From Parcubacteria group bacterium CG_4_9_14_0_2_um_filter_35_11 (GTDB lineage: Bacteria > Patescibacteriota > Minisyncoccia > Minisyncoccales > GCA-002788555): 17,636 nucleotides of DNA. A model generated the notes under the pieces. It worked only from the letters and a program-made list of their open reading frames with translations. It had not been told where the DNA came from and searched no databases. Each line of letters starts with the position of its first letter. The stretch's first letter is position 1. The translations under genes were made by a program, and so were the position numbers. The stretch spans positions 1 through 17,636 of the forward strand of contig PFRL01000044.1 of assembly GCA_002788555.1 (NCBI GenBank). The letters run 5' to 3'. Shown in pieces: positions 1 to 6,303 of this stretch.

Positions 1-22
1 TTTCATATGAAACGGGCAGGCC

Positions 23-112
23 TCCAGAGGTGGGCGTGGATGGACTCGAACCATCGACCCCCACTTTATAAGAGTGATGCTCTAGCCACTGAGCTACACG
101 CCCACCTCTGGA
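23..112 (-). repeat. 16-bp perfect inverted repeat extending the tRNA-Ile acceptor stem
   Basis: Bases 23-38 and 97-112 are exact reverse complements. Seven pairs are the tRNA-Ile acceptor stem. The other nine (TCCAGAGGT at 23-31 with its complement at 104-112) lie outside it, apart from the discriminator base, so A73 itself pairs with base -1. In the precursor RNA the tRNA would sit on a continuous 16-bp helix. Both 5' and 3' extensions must be trimmed before CCA addition. The repeat may help precursor folding or end protection, or be a recombination site; the sequence does not decide. Confidence 0.85.
31..103 (-). tRNA. tRNA-Ile, anticodon UAU (reads AUA)
   Basis: A complete 73-nt cloverleaf read on the minus strand. 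The acceptor stem GGGCGTG (103-97) pairs with CACGCCC (38-32), and the discriminator is A at 31. The D arm is GCTC...GAGC. The anticodon stem TCACT/AGTGG contains one T-G wobble around the loop CTTATAA, giving anticodon TAT at 70-68. The T arm is GATGG-TTCGAGT-CCATC. CCA is not encoded; the bases after A73 are CCT. UAU decodes the Ile codon AUA, which the neighbouring genes use. Most bacteria read AUA with a CAU tRNA modified by TilS, so this is the less common solution. It lies downstream of ftsH on the same strand, behind three truncated 5' halves. Confidence 0.93.
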
Positions 113-113
113 C

Positions 114-149
114 ATAAGACAACTGCTCTAGCCGCTGAGCTACGTGCCC
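114..149 (-). pseudogene. Truncated tRNA 5' half (copy 1, nearest the intact tRNA-Ile)
   Basis: Read on minus, this is a 36-nt match to the 5' half of the intact tRNA: acceptor strand GGGCACG, then TA, D arm GCTCAGCGGCTAGAGC, and anticodon arm GTTGT followed by CTTAT. Homology stops exactly after the third anticodon base, and no matching 3' half follows. The acceptor strand would mismatch the intact gene's 3' strand at two positions, so it is not a recent copy of that gene. Only 10 nt separate it from the intact tRNA's 5' end at 103. Confidence 0.82.
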
Positions 150-173
150 ACGTTTTGAAAATCTTTTACAGAT

Positions 174-208
174 ATAAGAGTGGCGTTCTACCACTGAACT
201 ACATGCCC
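174..208 (-). pseudogene. Truncated tRNA 5' half (copy 2)
   Basis: On minus, 35 nt: acceptor strand GGGCATG, TA, D arm GTTCAGTGGTAGAAC, then GCCACT and CTTAT. It ends at the same anticodon position as copies 1 and 3, and the following sequence is unrelated. Its anticodon-stem strand CCACT would pair perfectly with the AGTGG strand of the intact tRNA, better than the intact gene's own TCACT. The D loop is one base shorter than in copy 1. No 3' half is visible. Confidence 0.82.
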
Positions 209-259
209 TTGGCGAATATAAGAACCTGTCGCTTCGCTCCAGAACCTTGTTCCTTCGGA

Positions 260-333
260 ATAAGAGTGGTGCTCTAACTCCGACATTCCAGTCGGAGTCC
301 GACCTTACGCCGGACCAATTGAGCTAAATGCCC
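260..333 (-). pseudogene. Truncated tRNA 5' half with a D-loop insertion (copy 3)
   Basis: On minus it starts GGGCATT TA GCTC AATTGGT at 333. It is then interrupted by a 37-bp palindromic insertion (313-277) and resumes TAGAGCACCACT CTTAT, ending at 260. Without the insertion it is 37 nt and stops after the same anticodon base as the other two halves. The insertion would destroy any tRNA fold, so this is a relic. It begins 25 nt downstream of the ftsH stop codon. Confidence 0.8.
277..315. repeat. Small double-hairpin palindromic element inside tRNA 5'-half copy 3
   Basis: Two adjacent hairpins can be drawn. ACTCCGAC (277-284) pairs with GTCGGAGT (291-298) across a 6-nt loop. GTCCG (297-301) pairs with CGGAC in the last bases (311-315). 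The block is GC-rich against an AT-rich background and interrupts the D loop of a tRNA relic. It resembles a REP-like short palindromic element. Whether it recurs in this genome cannot be seen here. Confidence 0.6.
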
Positions 334-358
334 ATTTAATAAAAGGAGTTATCTGGCT

Positions 359-2200
359 TTATCTTTTTTGCCCCTTTTTATTCTTCTCTTTATATTCTTT
401 TATTATTTTTTCAAATTCTTGCCGTTCAATCGTTTCTTTTTTGATAAGGAGCTTGGCAATTTTCTTTAAAAGATCTTTCCTTTCGTTTAAAACCTTTTGA
501 GCTTTCTTTTCTGCTTCTTTTATAAATCTTTCTACTTCTTTGTCAATCTCAGCCGCTATTTTTTCAGAAAAATTCCTTTGTTCTCCGAACTCTTTTCCCA
601 AAAATATTAATTCGGTTTTTTCACCAAAAGCAATTGGACCTAATTTTGACATTCCATACTCCATTACTAATTTTCGAGCAAGGTCAGTAGCTTGTCTTAA
701 ATCGTTGGAAGCACCGGTCGTAACTTGGTGAAAAGTCATACCCTCTGCCGTATAACCTCCCAGGAGTGTGGCTAATTCTGCTAAAAATTGAGTTTTGGTC
801 TTTAAATGTCTTTCTTCAGTTGGTAGCTTTAGAGTATAACCAGCGGCAAGGCCTCGAGCAATAATAGAAATTTTCTGAACCGGTTCGGATTCTGGCATAA
901 ATGAAGCGAGGATAGCATGCCCGGCTTCATGGTATGCCGTTACTTCCTTCTCTTTTTGTGATAAAACATGACTTTTCCTCTCGGGGCCTAATAAGACTTT
1001 TTCAATCGACTCTCGGAGTTCGTCCTGGGTAATTTCTTTTTTGTTGCGTCTCGCCGCTAAAATGGCGGCTTCATTCATCAAATTAGCTAAATCTGCTCCT
1101 GAAAAGCCAGGGGTCCTCTCGGCAATTTCCCTGAAATTCACCTCTTTTGCTAAAGACTTCTCTTTAGAATGAATTTTTAGGATTTCCTCTCTTCCTTCTA
1201 TATCAGGTCTATCTAAAACCACATGGCGATCAAATCTACCAGGCCGCAAAAGAGCGGGGTCTAAGATATCAGGCCGATTAGTAGCGGCCAGGAGTATAAC
1301 ATTTGTTTCTCTCTCAAAGCCATCCATCTCTACTAAGATTTGATTGAGAGTTTGTTCTCTTTCGTCATGCCCCCCTCCTAGGCCTGCTCCTCGAAGTCTT
1401 CCTACCGCATCAAGCTCGTCTAAAAACAGAATACAAGGAGCATTCTTTTTAGCTAAAGAGAAAAGGTCTCGAACACGTGCCGCACCAACTCCGACAAACA
1501 TCTCAACAAACTCAGAGCCAGAAATAGAAAAGAAGGGTACACTTGCCTCTGAAGCAACTGCTCTTGCCAGGAGCGTCTTGCCACAGCCCGGTGGACCTAC
1601 CAAGAGTACTCCTCGAGGAATTCGAGCTCCCATCTCTAAAAACTTTTTAGGTTCTCGTAAAAATTCCACTACTTCCTTTAGTTCTTCTTTCGCTTCTTTT
1701 AAATCTGCGACGTCGTCAAAACTAACTTTTTCTCTTATCTTTCCTCCTACCCCATAGATTCTCGGTCGTGCTTTACTAAAACTAAAGGCCTGAGTTGCGC
1801 CCCTTTGCCCCTGTCGTAAAATCCACCAAAGAAAAACTCCAATGAAAATTACCGGAAGAACTGAGATTAATAACCAAATCCAAAAATCATTTTCTACTTC
1901 TCGATAAACTATATTAATTTCTTTTAAATCATCACTTTTTATTCCGTAAGAGATTAAAACCTCTTCAAGATTAGAACCTGTTTCTTTCGTAGTTGTCTTT
2001 TTGACTCCGTCTTTCAATTCGATAATTATTTGATTCCCTTTTACCTCAATTGTTTTTACTTCTTTTTCCTCAACTTGTTTTATAAATTCACTAAAACTAA
2101 TCTCTTGTATCTTCTCTTGAGGATTTAAAAGGGAAAAAACTCCAGCAAAAAACAAGAAAATTAACAGGCCATAAAAAATATTTTTCCATAAATCCCTCAT
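359..2200 (-). CDS. ftsH: ATP-dependent zinc metalloprotease FtsH
   Basis: Membrane-anchored AAA+ protease that unfolds and degrades membrane and regulatory proteins, as a hexamer facing the cytoplasm. The 613 residues match the usual family length. Transmembrane segments lie at about 8-25 and 107-127, with a small outer domain between. In the AAA domain are Walker A GPPGCGKT (202-209), the pore loop FVGVG (235-239), Walker B ending in D261-E262, and the second region of homology at about 300-324 with R319 and R322 as arginine fingers. In the protease domain HEAGH (424-428) gives the zinc ligands H424 and H428 and the catalytic E425. D500 in TTGASND is the expected third ligand. The lysine-rich tail is typical. 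The start overlaps the upstream S1-domain gene by 4 nt (ATGA), implying translational coupling; no clear Shine-Dalgarno is present. The tRNA relic array follows 25 nt after the stop. Confidence 0.98.
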   Translation of the reverse strand: MRDLWKNIFYGLLIFLFFAGVFSLLNPQEKIQEISFSEFIKQVEEKEVKTIEVKGNQIIIELKDGVKKTTTKETGSNLEEVLISYGIKSDDLKEINIVYREVENDFWIWLLISVLPVIFIGVFLWWILRQGQRGATQAFSFSKARPRIYGVGGKIREKVSFDDVADLKEAKEELKEVVEFLREPKKFLEMGARIPRGVLLVGPPGCGKTLLARAVASEASVPFFSISGSEFVEMFVGVGAARVRDLFSLAKKNAPCILFLDELDAVGRLRGAGLGGGHDEREQTLNQILVEMDGFERETNVILLAATNRPDILDPALLRPGRFDRHVVLDRPDIEGREEILKIHSKEKSLAKEVNFREIAERTPGFSGADLANLMNEAAILAARRNKKEITQDELRESIEKVLLGPERKSHVLSQKEKEVTAYHEAGHAILASFMPESEPVQKISIIARGLAAGYTLKLPTEERHLKTKTQFLAELATLLGGYTAEGMTFHQVTTGASNDLRQATDLARKLVMEYGMSKLGPIAFGEKTELIFLGKEFGEQRNFSEKIAAEIDKEVERFIKEAEKKAQKVLNERKDLLKKIAKLLIKKETIERQEFEKIIKEYKEKNKKGQKR

Positions 2201-2766
2201 ATATTTTCTTTATATTTTTCTGATAAAATTAGCTTCTGTCTTCTGGAATCAATACTAATAATTTTCACTTTTATTTCCTGGCCGACGAATTTTTTCAATT
2301 CCTGGAAAATTCTCTCGGGTGTAGGATTCTCAATCTTAGGATAGTGTTCCCTAGAAAGTTGAGAAGCCGGCAAAAATCCTTGAATTCCATGAAAATTAAA
2401 GATCAGACCACCCTTGTTAGCTCCGGCTACACTTAAAGGAATTTGCTCTCTCTCGTCACTCAAATCTTGAAGCTTTTTCCAAATCAAATCCTTATTCGCT
2501 TCTCTTAAAGAAAGTTCAACAAAGTCATCTTTATTATTAAGATTTGTAATTTTAGCTAAAATTTCCTCCCCTTTTTCTATTTTTGATAAACTTTTTCCAC
2601 TGATATCCAAATCTTCTTTTTTAATCAGACCTATTTTATAATTTCCTAATTCCAAAAAAACCCCATTTTTAGTTTTTTCTATTACTTTTCCCTTAATAAT
2701 GTCGCCAACCCTGGGAGGAATTAAAAGGTCCTTATAGGCTTGGAGGTAATCCTTTACTTTTTTCAT
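2197..2766 (-). CDS. S1-domain RNA-binding protein (short ribosomal protein S1 homologue)
   Basis: 189 residues with two OB-fold S1 domains. The first is at about 18-88 (PRVGDIIKGKVIEKTKNGVF to VELSLREA). The second is at about 106-187 and holds the S1-like signature GGLIFNFHGIQGFLPASQ (119-136), followed by LILSEK. E. coli S1 has six domains; this protein has only a pair resembling the ribosome-binding and adjacent domains. It probably binds RNA on the 30S subunit, but a separate S1-like regulator cannot be excluded. It is the first gene of a pair with ftsH (4-nt overlap). No Shine-Dalgarno precedes the ATG, and a TATAAT lies only 7 bp upstream, so the mRNA may be leaderless. Confidence 0.88.
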   Translation of the reverse strand: MKKVKDYLQAYKDLLIPPRVGDIIKGKVIEKTKNGVFLELGNYKIGLIKKEDLDISGKSLSKIEKGEEILAKITNLNNKDDFVELSLREANKDLIWKKLQDLSDEREQIPLSVAGANKGGLIFNFHGIQGFLPASQLSREHYPKIENPTPERIFQELKKFVGQEIKVKIISIDSRRQKLILSEKYKENI

Positions 2767-2773
2767 AATAATT

Positions 2774-2779
2774 ATTATA
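2774..2779 (-). promoter_or_regulatory. Candidate -10 box for the S1-ftsH pair
   Basis: TATAAT on the minus strand ends 7 bp before the ATG at 2766. A start of transcription at the usual distance would fall on or next to the start codon, giving a leaderless mRNA. No convincing -35 box is found 16-18 bp upstream. In this AT-rich divergent intergenic region the match could be chance. Confidence 0.4.
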
Positions 2780-2892
2780 AAATTTACTTAAACATCAGTA
2801 GATTTCAGGACACTCTATTTTAGCAATACTCCCAGAAAATATCAATAGATAATTCTCTGAAAATTCTCTAAAAAACGATAAAATGAAATGCT

Positions 2893-3492
2893 ATGGAAAA
2901 TTTAAATTTAACTTCTCGAAAATTGACAAAATCTTTACTTTTGTATCAAAGAATCATTGGAATTATTAAAAAAGGAGGGGTGGTGATTTTTCCTACCGAT
3001 ACTGTCTACGGTTTTTTAGCTGACGCTACTAATGAAAAGGCCGTAGAAAAATTATTCAAAATAAAAAAACGCGTTTATCAAAAATATCTTCCTCTTTTTA
3101 TAAAAGATTTAAAAGCAGCCCAAAAAATTGCCAAAATTACTCAGAAAGGAAAAAATTTTTTAAGAAAGGTTTGGCCGGGTCAAGTAACAGTAGTTTTAAA
3201 AAGAAAAGGAGGACTAAAACTTTATGGAGTAGCTAAAGAGACAATTGCCCTTCGAATTCCTAATTTTAAGCCCTTAAATCAACTTCTTGAATTAATCAAT
3301 ATTCCTTTAACTGCTACCTCGGCAAATATTTCAGGAAAATTACCATCTTCAAATATAAAAGAGGTTTTGAAGCAATTTGAGAATAAAAAAAATAAACCAG
3401 ATTTTATAGTGAAAGCTGGTAATTTACAAAAGAGAAAGCCCTCAACAATAATTGATTTAACAAAGAGGCCTCCTCAAATTTTAAGAGTATAA
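2893..3492 (+). CDS. tsaC: Threonylcarbamoyl-AMP synthase (TsaC/YrdC/Sua5 family)
   Basis: Makes threonylcarbamoyl-AMP from threonine, bicarbonate and ATP, the first step of t6A37 synthesis on tRNAs that read ANN codons. The 199 residues correspond to the YrdC domain alone, without the C-terminal Sua5 domain. Visible motifs are FPTDTVYG (33-40), the basic KKR patch (58-60) followed by LPLFIK, WPGQVTVVL (94-102), ALRIP with R121, TSANISG (142-148) and STIIDL (184-189). The single ATG at 2893 is the only reasonable start. It is preceded by an AT-rich stretch with a possible -10 (around 2877-2884) and no Shine-Dalgarno. It is divergent from the S1 gene and convergent with the C39-like gene, whose stop lies 2 nt away. 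Its product would act on the tRNA-Ile(UAU) of this window, which has A37. Confidence 0.95.
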   Translation: MENLNLTSRKLTKSLLLYQRIIGIIKKGGVVIFPTDTVYGFLADATNEKAVEKLFKIKKRVYQKYLPLFIKDLKAAQKIAKITQKGKNFLRKVWPGQVTVVLKRKGGLKLYGVAKETIALRIPNFKPLNQLLELINIPLTATSANISGKLPSSNIKEVLKQFENKKNKPDFIVKAGNLQKRKPSTIIDLTKRPPQILRV

Positions 3493-3494
3493 AT

Positions 3495-4364
3495 TTAACG
3501 GGAAAGGATAATCATTACTGAACGTCCGTGCTCAACATCTCCTCCATTCCATTCATGGAGAGCATTCAAGAGAACGTCATACTTGAATCTGAATCCTGGT
3601 TTGAGTATGGTTCCTCCTCCGTGTCTTGTACCCGGATCATTTGTGATAATCTCTTTTGTTTCTTCGTCCCATCCGATAGCCACCAACATATGATACAAAG
3701 GTCCGTCACCCTCTCCTCCGTCACCGGCAACGCATTTCGGCTCACACGTATAATAAGGATTCATCCCAAGAGAAAGAGGTCCAGATAGAAGCCTCCCCGC
3801 TGTCGGTAAAATTACCGGATTGCCCTTAAAAATTTCCTTTTTTATGTCTTCAATAGAAATATCGTAAATTATTTTACTATTTTTATAATCTTTATAAAAA
3901 TCCTTAGCTAACTGTGCTACTTCCTTGGCTTCTAAATCTTTATTTCTCTCTCCGTAGTTTTTGTTTTTTTCTTGGAAATCAAGCATTGCTAAGATTTCTT
4001 TATTAGCGATTTCAGGAGTTAATTTTTTGCCTTTTATATAAGAATCTACTGTTATAATTGCTGCTTCCTCGCAAGCATTGTTATGGTCATCGTCCCACCA
4101 TTTTGTTTTATCACTCCCGGCAATAAAAACACGAGGCTCCTGAGAAGTAAAAGGGACGTCAAGCTTAAATTTATCCGGCAAAACACTCTCTGGTTGAGTT
4201 GAAGTTTCTTGCTCTTGTTTGGGAGTTGAGATATTGCTAACCTCTGCTTTAAGCGGCTCTTTCTCGGCTTGGGGAACTACTAAATATTTACTTTCTTTTA
4301 GAAAAATAAAAAAACCTCCTGAAATTAAAAATAGAATAATTAGATAGATAAAAATTTTTTTCAT
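3495..4364 (-). CDS. Membrane-anchored C39-like cysteine peptidase-fold protein
   Basis: 289 residues. A Lys-rich start and hydrophobic segment (about 4-22) form a signal anchor. A charged, Thr/Gln/Glu-rich linker (about 32-64) leads to a C39_2-type domain. Catalytic positions are recognisable: oxyanion Q75 in PFTSQ, C98 in NACEEAA, H225 in LYHMLVAIGWD and D243 in TNDPGT. The enzyme would face outside the membrane and hydrolyse peptides or isopeptide bonds; the substrate is unknown. It follows the Ig-C39 gene by 24 nt on the same strand, so both are probably co-transcribed. There is no Shine-Dalgarno. DNA over about 3541-3840 (the C-terminal third) is 42-53% GC by 60-base line, against about 15% in 3841-3900, an uneven composition. 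Confidence 0.82.
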   Translation of the reverse strand: MKKIFIYLIILFLISGGFFIFLKESKYLVVPQAEKEPLKAEVSNISTPKQEQETSTQPESVLPDKFKLDVPFTSQEPRVFIAGSDKTKWWDDDHNNACEEAAIITVDSYIKGKKLTPEIANKEILAMLDFQEKNKNYGERNKDLEAKEVAQLAKDFYKDYKNSKIIYDISIEDIKKEIFKGNPVILPTAGRLLSGPLSLGMNPYYTCEPKCVAGDGGEGDGPLYHMLVAIGWDEETKEIITNDPGTRHGGGTILKPGFRFKYDVLLNALHEWNGGDVEHGRSVMIILSR

Positions 4365-4388
4365 GTTTATTTTTAGGTAACGAATCCT

Positions 4389-6266
4389 TTATCTTACTAC
4401 TACCCCACTCCGGCCAAATATATTCCAGTTAGAAAGAAAGCTCGAAGTTGACCAATAAAGTACTCCTACGTAAGGGTCATTAAGAATGATTTTTGAGGGA
4501 GAAGTTGGGTTGCCAATAAAACCGATAACTAATCTTGAATGCTCTCCTTTCCAGGCATAAATATATTTACCGTCTTTTGTATACCAAGAATCTTGATAGG
4601 CACCTCTTCCAATAACTCCCCAAACTATTATAGGATTACCATTTTTTAACTCTTTTGTCAAGTCAGAAATTTGCCATCCTGAAAAAGCTTGAGAGTTAGG
4701 TCGCCAAACTTTTGCCGCTTTGGCTATCGGTCCCCAATAAACTCCATAGCCTGTAGTATTTTGTCTCCCATTTAAACTTCCAACATAGATATCGTAAGGG
4801 TCTCCCCAAATATTTCCTTGTCTGGGGGCAGAATCTATTCCTACATAATTCATAATTTGATTCTCCGAAACAAAAATTCCTTTATGGCGCAGAGCCATTT
4901 TCAAAGAAGCTGCCTCGCAAGACAAAGGATAATCCTGAAAGTCTAATGGTATAGCAAGTTTAAAAGTCTGAAGCTCAGTGCTAAAAGTGGTGGAAAAAAC
5001 TTTGTTGGAATCAAGGCCATAAATACTTTTTACCCCTGATAAAATGGTTACTTTATAAGTTGTCTGATAAGAAAGAGGGGCTGAAGGATAAAAAATCATT
5101 ATATCCTCCGAAAAAGAAAAAGAACCATTAACCTGAGGTTCAATTTTAAAACGTTCTTTGGCCGATTCTTGATTAACCGGTTGGTCAAAATAAACTTTGA
5201 TAGAAGTTTTAATATTAGTTCCATTAGCGCCGTTAAAAGGGGAAAAAGATGCCCAAACCCGCCCAATCGTTTTAAAATAAAAAATTACATCTTCTGGAAG
5301 ATATTTTCCTTGTTCGTCTTTTGTTCCTTTTTTGATAGCTATTTTAAAATTAGTTCCAAAAGATAAATTTCGAGAGGGTTTGAAAGTGAAACTTTTTTTA
5401 TCCTCTGCCCAAATAAAATCCCCTTCAATCTGAGGGACAGTAGAGAAATTTTTTTCAACTGACTCTTTTTCCATCGGCTCAGTAAATACTATTTTAATGT
5501 CTTTATTGACCAAAATATTGCTTCCAGTGGGCGAGAATGAGATAATTTTGGGCGGCGGAGCAGTTTCAAAATTTCCTTGATATAAATCTTGCGGTTCGTC
5601 TTGAAAGATTATTGTTCCTGTCTCTTTATCCTTAATGAAAAATGTGCTTTGAATTTTAAATTGATATTTTGTGCCTTGTAAAAAACCACCCTTGGGAATT
5701 AATGTATATTCATCTTTTTCGGTATTAATTCTTGCTTTAAATTCTGTTTTTGGCTCTAAAACGAAACTAAAATCAACTAACTCTGGATTGGGCTGGGTAA
5801 GTTTTATCTTGATTTCAGAAAAAGGTAGAATGTTTTTGGTGCCACTTTTTGGCTCTACCGTCAATACTTTTGGGAGGGTCTGAGTGGTAAAACTAAACTC
5901 AAAATTAGAACTTTTACCAACGTTTAAAATTCTTTTAATGCCTTCTAATCTTATTTTATATATCGTTTCTGGCCTTAAAATCTGGTCAGGAATAAAAACC
6001 AAGGTTCTATAAAAATGCCTTTCTAAAATAGGGTTTTCATACTGCCATTCTCCAGGAACATCAGGAATAATTGACGGAATTAGAATATCTCGATTTACTG
6101 GTCTTGAAAAATCTATTTTAATTTCAGAATCAGCTTGAATGTTTTGAGCTTGATTTTGAGGAAATGTTTTTATAACTGTTGGCGAAATTAAAAAAAGGCC
6201 ACCGAGGCCTATTAAAATTAAAACAAATAAACCTATAATAATTTTAAAGAAAATGACTTTCTTCAT
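4389..6266 (-). CDS. Cell-surface protein with four Ig-like (Big_5) domains and a C39-like peptidase domain
   Basis: 625 residues. An N-terminal signal anchor (about 8-28) is followed by four repeats of about 100 residues that each begin with a Big_5-like pattern: 31-128 (TVIKTFPQNQAQNIQADSEI), 132-235 (VLTVEPKSGTKNILPFSEI), 239-333 (KIISFSPTGSNILVNKDIKI) and 336-430 (VWASFSPFNGANGTNIKTSI). Each repeat carries the IKIxFxxPV-type strand and ends in FxFxT. The C-terminal C39_2-type domain has oxyanion Q444, catalytic C450 in YPLSCEAAS, H576 in GEHSRLVIGF and D597 in LNDPY. The likely role is a surface stalk presenting a cysteine hydrolase; the substrate is unknown. It sits 37 nt after hppA and 24 nt before a second C39-like gene. 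Confidence 0.85.
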   Translation of the reverse strand: MKKVIFFKIIIGLFVLILIGLGGLFLISPTVIKTFPQNQAQNIQADSEIKIDFSRPVNRDILIPSIIPDVPGEWQYENPILERHFYRTLVFIPDQILRPETIYKIRLEGIKRILNVGKSSNFEFSFTTQTLPKVLTVEPKSGTKNILPFSEIKIKLTQPNPELVDFSFVLEPKTEFKARINTEKDEYTLIPKGGFLQGTKYQFKIQSTFFIKDKETGTIIFQDEPQDLYQGNFETAPPPKIISFSPTGSNILVNKDIKIVFTEPMEKESVEKNFSTVPQIEGDFIWAEDKKSFTFKPSRNLSFGTNFKIAIKKGTKDEQGKYLPEDVIFYFKTIGRVWASFSPFNGANGTNIKTSIKVYFDQPVNQESAKERFKIEPQVNGSFSFSEDIMIFYPSAPLSYQTTYKVTILSGVKSIYGLDSNKVFSTTFSTELQTFKLAIPLDFQDYPLSCEAASLKMALRHKGIFVSENQIMNYVGIDSAPRQGNIWGDPYDIYVGSLNGRQNTTGYGVYWGPIAKAAKVWRPNSQAFSGWQISDLTKELKNGNPIIVWGVIGRGAYQDSWYTKDGKYIYAWKGEHSRLVIGFIGNPTSPSKIILNDPYVGVLYWSTSSFLSNWNIFGRSGVVVR

Positions 6267-6303
6267 TAATATTCGTCTGGGTTATAAAGATAGTTTATAT
6301 TTT

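Noticed and set aside
1..12. Palindrome TTTCATATGAAA at the left edge
   Set aside because: It is a perfect 12-bp palindrome, but there is no context at the window edge to assign it a role.
114..333. tRNAs interrupted by a group I intron
   Set aside because: The distance between successive halves (25-51 bp) is too short for such an intron, and no 3' halves follow copies 1-3.
1344..1757. Plus-strand open frame of 137 codons
   Set aside because: It is antisense to the conserved AAA domain of ftsH, and its Ser/Pro/Arg-rich translation is a by-product of the codons on the other strand.
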